Part shown: in pieces, positions 25,037 through 32,026 of the stretch
How positions within the stretch are numbered: position 1 is the first letter of the stretch
How the letters are laid out: each line of letters begins with the position of its first letter
Origin: Chryseobacterium sp. BGARF1
Lineage (GTDB): Bacteria; Bacteroidota; Bacteroidia; Flavobacteriales; Weeksellaceae
Reading direction: 5' to 3'
NCBI RefSeq assembly: GCF_001677955.1
Contig: NZ_LELA01000033.1
Coordinates: 46,455 to 110,454 of the forward strand
Length of the DNA: 64,000 nt
Notes under the pieces: model-generated
Seen by the model: the letters and a program-made list of their open reading frames with translations, nothing else
Databases searched by the model: none
What the model was told of the DNA's origin: nothing
Position numbers and translations under genes: made by a program

Positions 25037-25306
25037 ATGATACAAGTAATTAAATATAAATGTTGCGGGAATATTTTCGCTGCTTGTTGTGAGCCTGAAT
25101 GCTATACAGATATGGATTGGTTAAAAGAATTGAAAAAATATGTTGAGCGAGGTAATAAAGTTGAAATGATTCCGAATGGTGGCGTTCTTCAGTTTAAAAG
25201 ATGTGAATGCGAGAAGGAAAGTAAAAGCAAAGAACAGCAAAAGGTTATTGAAAGTCTCTTTGACGATGAAGTTTTAGTGCTTGACAGTATAGATCAGACA
25301 AATTAA
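25037..25306 (+). CDS. Cys-rich small phage protein
   Basis: 89 residues with cysteines in 'YKCCGNIFAACCEPECY' and 'RCECEK'. They could bind a metal, but the spacing fits no known finger. The C-terminal half is charged and helical. Unknown function. Confidence 0.55.
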   Translation: MIQVIKYKCCGNIFAACCEPECYTDMDWLKELKKYVERGNKVEMIPNGGVLQFKRCECEKESKSKEQQKVIESLFDDEVLVLDSIDQTN

Positions 25307-25318
25307 AAACTGTCTTAA

Positions 25319-25585
25319 ATGGAAAAGCATACGAAAGTATACACTGAGTATTTTCCTTCTCATTCGGGGTTCTACCACTGTGAAATATGCCATTGTCAAG
25401 CAACCGAGATTCATCACATAATTCGGAGATCAGAATTCGGCAGCAAAACAAAAGATCAGCAAGATAAAATTGAGAATCTTATCGCACTGTGTAGAACCTG
25501 CCATGAGAAAGCGCACGCAAATATTTTCACCAAAGAGTTTTTAAATGAAACTCATCAAAAAACAATGAAAATCTATGAAAGTTAA
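25319..25585 (+). CDS. HNH-type endonuclease-like protein
   Basis: 88 residues. Cys21/Cys24, His32-His33, Asn53 and Cys58/Cys61 give the HNH layout C-x2-C ... HH ... N ... C-x2-C. HNH enzymes nick DNA with a single metal ion; small phage versions help packaging or recombination. This one sits between the recombination and replication modules rather than beside the terminase. Its end overlaps the next start by 11 bp. Confidence 0.7.
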   Translation: MEKHTKVYTEYFPSHSGFYHCEICHCQATEIHHIIRRSEFGSKTKDQQDKIENLIALCRTCHEKAHANIFTKEFLNETHQKTMKIYES

Positions 25586-25793
25586 AGAATTAGATATCGA
25601 TCAGGAAGTAATTATCAATGTTACGCCTTACAAATACAAAGGCATTAAGAAGGTTAACTTCACAGGAATAGGAAAGATTCAGAAGATCGTTTTTGAGACG
25701 AATTTAGGCAATCGGTACGATTACAAGTATTTTGATCTTCCGGTCGGAAATAAGGAGCTAAAAGAGGTTGATGGAAAGTTGGAATTGAAATAA
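25575..25793 (+). CDS. Small phage protein of unknown function
   Basis: 72 residues, strand-rich and basic ('VIINVTPYKYKGIKKVNFTG'), likely a small beta-barrel. Translationally coupled to the HNH gene and eight bases before the replication initiator. Unknown function. Confidence 0.55.
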   Translation: MKVKELDIDQEVIINVTPYKYKGIKKVNFTGIGKIQKIVFETNLGNRYDYKYFDLPVGNKELKEVDGKLELK

Positions 25794-25800
25794 ATTAGAT

Positions 25801-26703
25801 ATGAATGTTTATGATTTATCCCGTGTATTTTGGGATTACGCTTTCGAAAATCCTGATAAGATTAAACCTAATCATATTGCTATGTATTTCTTCGCTATAG
25901 AGCATTGTAATCGTCTTGGTTGGAAAGAAAAATTTGGATTCCCGGCAAGTATGGTGATGGAAGCGATTAGTATCAAATCATACAATACATACATTAAAAC
26001 TTTAAATGAGTTGGTTGAAATAGGATTTATTGAAATGATTGAAAAATCAAAAAATCAATACTCTGCAAATATAATTGCCTTATCAAAAAATAACAACGCA
26101 AATAACAACGCACTTGACAAAGCGTTAATTAAGCACAGTACAAAGCAAGTTGAAAGCACTATACAAAGCACTAGTGAAAGCACTGTACAAAGCATTGATA
26201 GTATAGATAAACCAATTTACCAATATACAAATACACAATCCGTAGTAGGAGAAACCGATTCGGATTTGCAGAAGATCTCTGATTTCAAAAACTTCCTTAA
26301 AACTCAAAAACCAATTCAGATGGATCGCTTGAAAATGGCTCACAACTTTTCTGACGATCAGATGAATTTAAAAATCGATGAATTTGTTGAAAAGAAAGTT
26401 TCATGGAGTGATGATAATTGGCTAAGTGAAGGTGATCTCTCAAAAAACTTTGAATTCTGGCTTGCTAAAAATCCTAAACTACCTTTCACGGGATTTACGA
26501 AATGGACCAAAGAGGAATTTTTCAAGGACATCCAAAGCGTAAGCGGAGGTCAGCAGATTTCAAAAGCAACGTTGCAAGAATTCTTTGATCACTACCGAGA
26601 GCCAACACCGACCGGAGAAATGTTGTTTCAGAGCATGAAGGCTTGGGACACACGATCGAGATTGAAAAAATGGTTAAACAACAAAAAACAATTTGCTAAA
26701 TAA
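25801..26703 (+). CDS. DnaD-like replication initiator / helicase loader
   Basis: 300 residues. The N-terminal winged-helix part (about 1-95: 'MYFFAIEHCNRLGWKEKFGF..SMVMEAISIKSYNTY.KTLNEL.EIGFI') matches phage replication proteins. A Ser/Thr/Asn-rich linker (about 96-145) and a C-terminal helical domain follow. The stop overlaps the DnaB start by one base. In many temperate phages such a protein binds the origin and loads DnaB. The low-complexity linker contains repeated 'STIQST/STVQS' units, visible in the DNA as AGCACTNTACAAAGC-type repeats (26150-26200). Confidence 0.65.
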   Translation: MNVYDLSRVFWDYAFENPDKIKPNHIAMYFFAIEHCNRLGWKEKFGFPASMVMEAISIKSYNTYIKTLNELVEIGFIEMIEKSKNQYSANIIALSKNNNANNNALDKALIKHSTKQVESTIQSTSESTVQSIDSIDKPIYQYTNTQSVVGETDSDLQKISDFKNFLKTQKPIQMDRLKMAHNFSDDQMNLKIDEFVEKKVSWSDDNWLSEGDLSKNFEFWLAKNPKLPFTGFTKWTKEEFFKDIQSVSGGQQISKATLQEFFDHYREPTPTGEMLFQSMKAWDTRSRLKKWLNNKKQFAK

Positions 26704-28199
26704 TGGCACAAAAAGAAACTTTAACCTCACTAATTTCAGGGGATTTTGCAAAAGAAATGGCTTTATCTACCGGAAGAATACCGCCAAACGCTATTGATTT
26801 TGAAAGGTTGGTGATTGGTACCGCTTTGATTGAAAAATCAGCGATTGAGAAGATTAAAAAACGTTTTGCGGGGAAAGATGAGGTTTTCTACGACCCAAGA
26901 CATCAGGCAATTTTTAAAGCTATGATCGATTTGCAATCGAAAGATTATCCGGTAGACATCATGACGGTTATTCAGGAGCTGAGAAGAACTGAGAAGCTGA
27001 GCAATGCAGGAGGTGACCAATACGTGATTGAGTTGACAATGGGAGTAAGTTCGGGAGCTCATTTGGATTATCACCTGATGATGGTTTTACAGAAGTATCT
27101 CGCTCGAAAAATGATTGCTAATTGCTCTCATGCCATTGATGTTCTTTACCGAGAGTCAACGGATATATTCGAGGAAATCGATGCTCACATCGGAAGAATG
27201 AACGAAATCGAGGAGGTTATAGCTCAGCAAAAGGAAGATAAAACTTCGTTGCAACTCCATCAGGAATTAATTGAGCAGCAGAAATTGAAAGTTATCCCTG
27301 GAATTCCGAGTAAGCACAAATCTGTTGAGAGTAAGTTGAGAGGTTGGAGAGATGGAGATATGATCGTGATAGCAGGAAGACCGGCAATGGGGAAAACAAC
27401 CTTCGTTTTGGATGATGTTTTCCATGCAGCGAAAAAAGGTCATCCGGTTGCTTTCTTCTCACTGGAAATGAGTGCAGGTCAGCTTCACACGAAAATGGTA
27501 AGTAATGAAACCGAAATCGGTGGGAATGCATTCCGGGATATGAGTTTATCAGATTTGGAAATGCAGAAGCTTTATGAAACATCAACATTCGATAATCTAC
27601 CATTTCACATCATTGAAAATACGAATAATCTCAACCAGATACTTGCTAAAGCAAGATTGCTGAAAAAAGAGAAGGGGGTTAAAATGATTGTGATTGATTA
27701 CCTGCAGTTGATTGAAATTTCAGACAGCAAAGGGAAAAGTGATAATTCGGTAGTATCGGTTATCTCAAGAAAATTAAAGCTTCTTGCTTTAGAGCTTCAG
27801 GTGCCGGTGATTGTTTTATCACAACTTTCAAGAGAAGTTGAAAAAAGACCAGGAAAAAGACCTCAGCTTTCAGATTTACGAGATTCGGGGGCAATCGAAC
27901 AAGATGCTGATGTTGTAGGATTTCTTTTCCGTCCGGAATATTACAAGATTGATACTTGGGATAATGACCCCGATGGAGAAGAAACGAGTACGAAGAATGA
28001 AGCGGAGTTTATGTGTGCGAAGTTCAGAAACGGAAGCATATTCGAGTCGAGATTGAGTTTCAGAGGTGATATTTCGAAATTCTTTGATACGGGTACTGAT
28101 TTCGGTGGGTATGAAAACCCTTTACCATTTTCGACACCTGCACAGGCTTTTGATGCTCCAGAAAATTTAGATGATGACAATGATGGATTTAGATTTTAA
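26703..28199 (+). CDS. dnaB: DnaB-like replicative helicase
   Basis: 498 residues. The N-terminal DnaB domain ('ERLVIGTALIEKSAI') is followed by the RecA-like core: Walker A GRPAMGKTT (about 225-233), 'MIVIDYLQLIEIS' (Walker B), 'VIVLSQLSREVEKRPGKRPQLSDLRDSG' spread over motif H3, and the 'EQDADVVGFLFRPEYY' motif. It unwinds DNA at the phage fork. This is a phage copy, adjacent to its likely loader. Confidence 0.85.
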   Translation: MAQKETLTSLISGDFAKEMALSTGRIPPNAIDFERLVIGTALIEKSAIEKIKKRFAGKDEVFYDPRHQAIFKAMIDLQSKDYPVDIMTVIQELRRTEKLSNAGGDQYVIELTMGVSSGAHLDYHLMMVLQKYLARKMIANCSHAIDVLYRESTDIFEEIDAHIGRMNEIEEVIAQQKEDKTSLQLHQELIEQQKLKVIPGIPSKHKSVESKLRGWRDGDMIVIAGRPAMGKTTFVLDDVFHAAKKGHPVAFFSLEMSAGQLHTKMVSNETEIGGNAFRDMSLSDLEMQKLYETSTFDNLPFHIIENTNNLNQILAKARLLKKEKGVKMIVIDYLQLIEISDSKGKSDNSVVSVISRKLKLLALELQVPVIVLSQLSREVEKRPGKRPQLSDLRDSGAIEQDADVVGFLFRPEYYKIDTWDNDPDGEETSTKNEAEFMCAKFRNGSIFESRLSFRGDISKFFDTGTDFGGYENPLPFSTPAQAFDAPENLDDDNDGFRF

Positions 28200-28202
28200 G
28201 AT

Positions 28203-28367
28203 ATGGAAAACACTATAAAAATTTTAAAGTCAGTTTTGAAAATCAAGAATAAAGCTTTGTATTTCTTCAAACGAAATCCTACATCTGAAAGCTTTGAGAT
28301 TCGAAGGAAGTATGAAACTGAAATAATTGAGATAGAAAAAGCAATTGAAATTTTGAAGAGAGTATGA
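28203..28367 (+). CDS. Small helical phage protein, 54 residues
   Basis: ATG at 28203 to TGA at 28367, three bases after dnaB. Sequence starts MENTIKILKSVLKIKNKALY and ends in an Ile/Glu-rich helix. Its stop overlaps the next start (ATGA at 28364), which supports translation. Unknown function. Confidence 0.6.
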   Translation: MENTIKILKSVLKIKNKALYFFKRNPTSESFEIRRKYETEIIEIEKAIEILKRV

Positions 28368-28783
28368 CTTGGAGCAAATCACTTCTCCAAAAATTGGAAA
28401 AAGAGGGGAGAATAAAGAAAGTGGATTTTCCTAAAGAACCAGAAAAGAAGATTGTTATCCCGAAAGAAATCGGACCGTATAAACTTCACATCATCTCGGT
28501 TCTGAAAAAATCAGGATTAGAGTTTCAGGAAGAATTCAGATTTGATGAGATCCGAAAGTTCAGGTTTGATTGGGCTATTGAAAAATATAGAATTGCGATT
28601 GAGTACGAGGGAATCTTCTCCGAAAAATCAGGACATACAACAATATCAGGTTACACGAAGGATGTCACGAAATACAATCTCGCAACAAAATTAGGATGGC
28701 AGATTTTACGATACACCGCCGATAATTACCTGGAAATAGAAAACGATTTAAAACTATTAATTGAGAAAAATTATGACATATGA
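28364..28783 (+). CDS. PD-(D/E)XK-type endonuclease-like phage protein
   Basis: 139 residues. 'FRFDEIRKFRFDWAIEKYRIAIEYEG' split as a strand-turn-strand gives the D...E-x pattern of PD-(D/E)XK nucleases, and 'LATKLGWQILRYTADNYLEIENDL' resembles the end of DUF559/VRR-like enzymes. In this place, at the end of a replication module, many phages carry a Holliday-junction or flap nuclease. The lysine of the active site is not certain. Confidence 0.6.
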   Translation: MTWSKSLLQKLEKEGRIKKVDFPKEPEKKIVIPKEIGPYKLHIISVLKKSGLEFQEEFRFDEIRKFRFDWAIEKYRIAIEYEGIFSEKSGHTTISGYTKDVTKYNLATKLGWQILRYTADNYLEIENDLKLLIEKNYDI

Positions 28784-28947
28784 TTACTTAAGATTCAGAG
28801 ATATTACCTAAATATGTTTAAATATTTTAAAAGCTCCGTATGGCTTATGAATACAATGAATATGTTTAATTTAGCAATATTTTAACAATAAGTTATCCAC
28901 AAAAAAGTATATTTTATTTTGGAAAGTATTAATTTTGAAAAAGAAAA

Positions 28948-28967
28948 CCACCCCTTATCAGAGGTGG
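28948..28967 (-). terminator. Leftward terminator of the 37-residue gene
   Basis: Stem CCACCCCT / AGAGGTGG with one mismatch and a TATC loop. On the minus strand it is followed by a T-rich run (TTTTCTTTTT), directly after the small gene's stop at 28974. Confidence 0.6.
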
Positions 28968-28973
28968 ATTAAA

Positions 28974-29087
28974 TTAAAAAAATAATTCTTTTATTGATTG
29001 ACAAATACCTAATAGTAGGGCAAGTAAGTTAATACAAAATAAAATTATTTTAACAATTTTTTCATTTGGAGTTTTTGTCGGTTCCAT
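28974..29087 (-). CDS. Tiny single-span membrane protein, 37 residues
   Basis: ATG at 29087 to TAA at 28974. Begins MEPTKTPNEKIVKIILFCIN with one transmembrane helix (about 11-30). It is an isolated transcription unit: -7 box TATCTTTG on the minus strand at 29176-29169, a leader of about 75 nt containing an inverted repeat, then the gene, then a hairpin with T-run. Opposite in direction to the lytic genes, hence possibly expressed in the lysogen. Function unknown. Confidence 0.5.
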   Translation of the reverse strand: MEPTKTPNEKIVKIILFCINLLALLLGICQSIKELFF

Positions 29088-29621
29088 GAATTATAGATTA
29101 AATTGTTAATACTTAGGGCTTGGGTTAAAAAGTATTACGAGTACTTATTTTCCTGAGCCTTTCTTCTACAAAGATAAATAAGGTAGACTGATTTTAAAAG
29201 GGGTAAAGAGTAATTGACTGGCTTTTAAGCCTATTAGTTATCCACATTAACATGAAACTCCCTTTGCTATTGGACAATGGAAACATCTATAACAAAATCT
29301 TAAATTAACACACGATTTTAACTAAACGCTTGTTCGTATTTATTTAGTGTTTAGTTCTTTAAGTGTTAAACGGTTTGTTTTTTTTAGATATTTTCTAATC
29401 TTGTGACTGTCATAATTATATAAAATCTACTATTTTGTTTTTTTTATTTTCTAAACTGTTAGTAATTAAGGATCATACTGAATCCAAATATTCTCTTCGA
29501 TTTATACATTATTAAACTAATGTTAAAACTTAACAGAATGAAAAAATATTTCTTTCCATACGGAAGCCTGTAATCATATCCAATCTTAAAAAACAATTTT
29601 AAAACATTAGAAATAAAATCA

Positions 29622-29885
29622 ATGGAAAGTAACAAATTCAACTTCTACCAATTTTTAGAAGAAAACGGATACGAGAAGGAAGTAATCCGTGAAAGGTCTG
29701 GAGAAACCTTTTGTACAAACTACCAGAAAAACATCGCTCCTGAAACCTGGAATGCTATCACAATTCATAAAAACAAGACCTTTTCAGCTGCTTCTCCTTC
29801 TTTGGGATTGGTTTATAAAGAGCGTGAACAACCTTCAACAGCGGAAGAGGCTAGGGTTATTCTTGATGTAATTGAAAAAGAATAA
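29622..29885 (+). CDS. Phage protein of unknown function
   Basis: 87 residues: a helical N-terminus ('NFYQFLEENGYEKEVIRERSG') and a strand-rich middle. First gene after the noncoding spacer, followed by a promoter for the DnaA-C-like gene. No family recognised. Confidence 0.5.
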   Translation: MESNKFNFYQFLEENGYEKEVIRERSGETFCTNYQKNIAPETWNAITIHKNKTFSAASPSLGLVYKEREQPSTAEEARVILDVIEKE

Positions 29886-29900
29886 AAAAATTTAAAATTC

Positions 29901-29944
29901 CCAACGTATTATGTACGTATGAAAGAAAATAATTATTATATTTG
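29901..29944 (+). promoter_or_regulatory. Palindromic ACGT site and promoter of the DnaA-C-like gene
   Basis: CCAACGTATTATGTACGT starts at 29901; the first 18 bases equal the site at 15715-15732. A -7 box TATATTTG lies at 29937-29944, 35 bp after the CAAC. The start codon is at 29973. Confidence 0.65.
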
Positions 29945-29972
29945 TTATCTAAATCAAAGTATTGATTTGTAG

Positions 29973-30305
29973 ATGAGTAAAGATGTTCTTTTAAAAGTTT
30001 GTAAAATAGTTTCTGATGAGATGGGGGTAACTCCTAAGGTGCTTAGAAGCCAGTCTAGGAAACAACAATTAGTGTTCGGAAGAATGATTTTCGTAATCAT
30101 TTGTAGAAATAAGTTTAATATCAAAACTAATGATATTGCTGATTACTTCGAGTTAACTATTGGAAGCATTTACGCTTATTTGAAAAACTGTACGATTGAA
30201 CTTAAACACAATGCAGTATTCAGAAAAGATTATGAATCGATTCTGGAAAGGATAAATAAAAATAAAGCACTTACGAAAGGAGTAAAATCCAATCAGCGCA
30301 GGTGA
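29973..30305 (+). CDS. DnaA C-terminal-like DNA-binding protein, candidate late regulator
   Basis: 110 residues. 'VCKIVSDEMGVTPKVLRSQSRKQQLVFGRMIFVIICRNKFN' followed by 'IADYFELTIGSIYAYLKNC' follows the plan of the DnaA domain IV helix-turn-helix, with the basic R-rich helix and a diverged 'DHSTV'-like turn. There is no ATPase domain. It stands between the replication module and the packaging genes and has the palindromic ACGT site in its own promoter. It is a candidate for the regulator that binds that motif, or for an origin-binding factor. Role inferred. Confidence 0.6.
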   Translation: MSKDVLLKVCKIVSDEMGVTPKVLRSQSRKQQLVFGRMIFVIICRNKFNIKTNDIADYFELTIGSIYAYLKNCTIELKHNAVFRKDYESILERINKNKALTKGVKSNQRR

Positions 30306-30322
30306 AAGTGCTTTTTATTTTC

Positions 30323-30517
30323 TTATGAACTTCTATGAATAAAAGTATAAGCCTTCTGGATATATGTATTTACTTTTTCAGCTGATTCGGTTGACCAGAA
30401 AGATTTATCATTTGATAAAAATATTTGACAGCCTTCATCAACCGGAACTACATAGATAATATGTTCGGTATTTAAGTAAACTATTTGATCGCTTTGTAAT
30501 TGAATTTTAATTGTCAT
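30323..30517 (-). CDS. Small strand-rich phage protein
   Basis: 64 residues, leftward: 'MTIKIQLQSDQIVYLNTEHI' and 'CQIFLSNDKSFWSTES' suggest a small LytTR/PH-like beta fold, but no motif is diagnostic. The end converges on the DnaA-C-like gene. Isolated unit; function unknown. Confidence 0.5.
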   Translation of the reverse strand: MTIKIQLQSDQIVYLNTEHIIYVVPVDEGCQIFLSNDKSFWSTESAEKVNTYIQKAYTFIHRSS

Positions 30518-30640
30518 TAGTTATGGTTTACATGTTTAAATCAAATTTAATAATTTTTTTTCATATAGATATTTTGTGGTCAGTTCTCTGCTGAGATTGT
30601 GAATTGCTTTTATGATTATTGTAGAGAACTGTTTTTAAAA

Positions 30641-30750
30641 GAAATCGTGGCGGAAAGTGGTAGTAAGGTCGAAAGGCAACTAAAACACAAGGTAGACGCC
30701 CCTCTTGGTTGAGCGGTAATAAGATTCAGGTTCGAATCCTGACGATTTCA
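30641..30750 (+). ncRNA. tRNA-like RNA with full acceptor and T-arms but atypical middle
   Basis: GAAATCG (30641-30647) pairs with CGATTTC (30743-30749) as a perfect 7-bp acceptor stem, discriminator A. The T-arm TCAGG-TTCGAAT-CCTGA is perfect. In between, GCG...CGC could close a D-arm, but it encloses a 44-nt loop with two GGTAG copies 26 nt apart. No clean 5-bp anticodon stem with a 7-nt loop is found. At 110 nt it is too long for a normal class II tRNA. Either a tRNA disrupted by an insertion or a tRNA-mimic; no anticodon assigned. Confidence 0.5.
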
Positions 30751-30767
30751 CAAACATTTTAAAGAGC

Positions 30768-30905
30768 GCTGTTCCCAAATAAAAACAGGTCGACCACCTG
30801 GAGAATTGTACAAGCTTAGAGTTTGGGAATAGCCATAGCGGGGTGTCTGGGTTTAGGAAGTGAAAATAATAAGCTTCAAAGGTTCGACTCCTTTATCATC
30901 CACAT
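30768..30905 (+). ncRNA. Structured RNA segment with tRNA-like 3' half
   Basis: GCTGTTCCCAAA (30768-30779) pairs with TTTGGGAATAGC (30822-30833), 12 bp with one G-U, enclosing a small hairpin CAGGT-CGACC-ACCTG. Immediately downstream is a T-arm (AAAGG-TTCGACT-CCTTT) and ATCATCCACA, which resembles a tRNA 3' end; the matching 5' acceptor strand is only partly found (GGGGTGTC region). It shares 'AATAAG.TTC' just before the T-arm with the element at 30641. Not a recognisable family. Confidence 0.4.
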
Positions 30906-31037
30906 AATCCCCTGATTAAGGATTGAGAGGTAATAAACAGGTAAAAGCCCTCCCGATGTGCGACCGGTTATTGTATTCAAGGCGAAATGAAAAGCAAGCA
31001 CATATTGTAGCCTGACTGATAGGAAAGACTATCAAAT

Positions 31038-31110
31038 GGAAATGTAGCTCAGTTGGTAGAGCGGTAGATTGAAGCTCTACGCGTCGGAAGTTCGAATCTT
31101 TCCTTTTCCA
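31038..31110 (+). tRNA. tRNA-Phe (GAA)
   Basis: Canonical 73-nt cloverleaf: acceptor GGAAATG / CTTTTCC (one mismatch), D-arm GCTC-N8-GAGC, anticodon stem GTAGA / TCTAC with loop TTGAAGC (anticodon GAA), T-arm GGAAG-TTCGAAT-CTTTC, discriminator A, no encoded CCA. A 6-bp hairpin (TGATAG / CTATCA) ends next to its 5' end and may help processing. A phage-borne tRNA. Confidence 0.9.
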
Positions 31111-31151
31111 CGATTCTCATGTTTAATTGAGTTTTCATGGTTATAGTTTTT

Positions 31152-31182
31152 ACCCGGCTGACTATCGTCGGTCGGGTTTTTT
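31152..31182 (+). terminator. Terminator after the tRNA region
   Basis: 11-bp stem ACCCGGCTGAC / GTCGGTCGGGT (two G-U pairs), TATC loop, followed by six T. Confidence 0.85.
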
Positions 31183-31241
31183 AATTCTAGCGTAAGCCGA
31201 AAAGCTCATAGAGTAGGCAATATTTATAAAATAAACTTTAA

Positions 31242-31727
31242 ATGAAAAAGCTATTTACTTTAGCATTAATCGGAGTTTTCTCCACATTATTAACTTCTTG
31301 CAGCAATACTGGAACTGCGGATTCGTTCCCAGAAGAAACTAACCAAATTAAGCAAAGCGAAATGAAAGCTTCGGCTAAGGAATCAGGCTCAGCTTCTTTG
31401 GAAGAGGCTATTTTAGTGACTTCAAAAGATGAAAATCTTGTTGCGATTAACCATGAAACACTTCAATTAGTTCATAGGGGCGAATTATTAAAAGAATCAG
31501 ATTTTGAGAACAATATTGTTTTGAATCCTGAAATTGAAAGAAAAGTTAAAACAGTTTGTAAAGCAACCGACTCAAATGGTTACACTGTTTCGATTGTTCA
31601 TGTTTATGATAATCACTACTCAGGATATCAATTAGTAACCACTTCGCCAAGAGGTTTTTCATCAAGTTCAAGTATAAACTATTTTCCAACAGATTGCTTA
31701 TCTGTATGGTCAATGGGATGGTTTTAA
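31242..31727 (+). CDS. Phage-encoded lipoprotein
   Basis: 161 residues. Signal ends LLTSC (Cys20). A Ser/Glu-rich linker (to about 65) leads to a globular part with 'VKTVCKATDSNGYTVSIVHVYDNHYSG' split around two strands, and further cysteines near the C-terminus. A related-looking lipoprotein lies at 39363-39752 ('VCSGSNDRGLQFAYIEI' compares with 'VCKATDSNGYTVSIVHV'). It stands alone between terminators, so it is probably a moron expressed by the lysogen; possible surface-exclusion factor. Confidence 0.65.
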   Translation: MKKLFTLALIGVFSTLLTSCSNTGTADSFPEETNQIKQSEMKASAKESGSASLEEAILVTSKDENLVAINHETLQLVHRGELLKESDFENNIVLNPEIERKVKTVCKATDSNGYTVSIVHVYDNHYSGYQLVTTSPRGFSSSSSINYFPTDCLSVWSMGWF

Positions 31728-31746
31728 TAAAATAATAAAGAATATA

Positions 31747-31775
31747 ATCAGCTTGCAAATGTGAGCTGATTTTTA
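31747..31775 (+). terminator. Terminator of the lipoprotein gene
   Basis: ATCAGCT / AGCTGAT stem, 10-nt loop, followed by five T. Confidence 0.75.
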
Positions 31776-31778
31776 AAA

Positions 31779-31857
31779 GAGCTGTTGATGTAATTGGTAA
31801 ACATATTCCTCAGACAAACGGGGTTAATTTTTGAAGGTTCGAATCCTTTATAGCTCA
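31779..31857 (+). tRNA. tRNA-like gene, anticodon not assignable
   Basis: 79 nt: acceptor GAGCTGT / ATAGCTC (7 bp, one G-U), discriminator A, D-arm ATG-TAATTGGTAAA-CAT, T-arm GAAGG-TTCGAAT-CCTTT. The anticodon arm is weak: CCTC / GGGG would close an 8-nt loop AGACAAAC, and no reading gives 5 bp, a 7-nt loop and U33. It could be a degenerate class II tRNA or one with an expanded loop. Confidence 0.55.
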
Positions 31858-31932
31858 CAAACATAGTACACGTTGTATTGTTGAAGTTCAGCATAAACCT
31901 TGCACCTCAACTCGAAGGTTGGTTAAAACACA

Positions 31933-31983
31933 GAGATATTGCCATCAGGGAACTTCGTAAAAATAATTACTGATAAATATCTC
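31933..31983 (+). ncRNA. Structured leader hairpin before the terminase operon
   Basis: GAGATATT (31933-31940) pairs perfectly with AATATCTC (31976-31983); inside it ATCAG (31944-31948) pairs with CTGAT (31970-31974). The hairpin is in the leader of the terminase small subunit, 43 bp before its start. No known riboswitch core is recognised; it may protect or regulate the late mRNA. Confidence 0.45.
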
Positions 31984-32026
31984 ACGAGCGAGTTTCAATG
32001 CGAGAGTTTGAATTTTTAATAAAATA

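Larger units (their letters stand above)
28784..29621. other. Mostly noncoding spacer between early and middle regions
   Basis: About 840 bp, AT-rich. The only supported content is a tiny leftward gene (28974-29087) with its own promoter and terminator. Repeated TTAACTAAACGC-, AGTGTTTAGTTC- and AGTGTTAAACGG-like words occur at 29320-29375. This could be a regulatory or replication-origin region, but no classical iteron array is visible. Confidence 0.5.

Noticed and set aside
26150..26200. AGCACT/ACAAAGC repeats as a CRISPR-like or iteron array
   Set aside because: They encode the Ser/Thr-rich linker of the replication protein in frame, with irregular spacing and no spacers.
29310..29380. Repeated TTTAGTT/GTTAAAC-like words as an iteron-type origin
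   Set aside because: The copies are imperfect, few and AT-rich; no regular spacing, so chance is likely.
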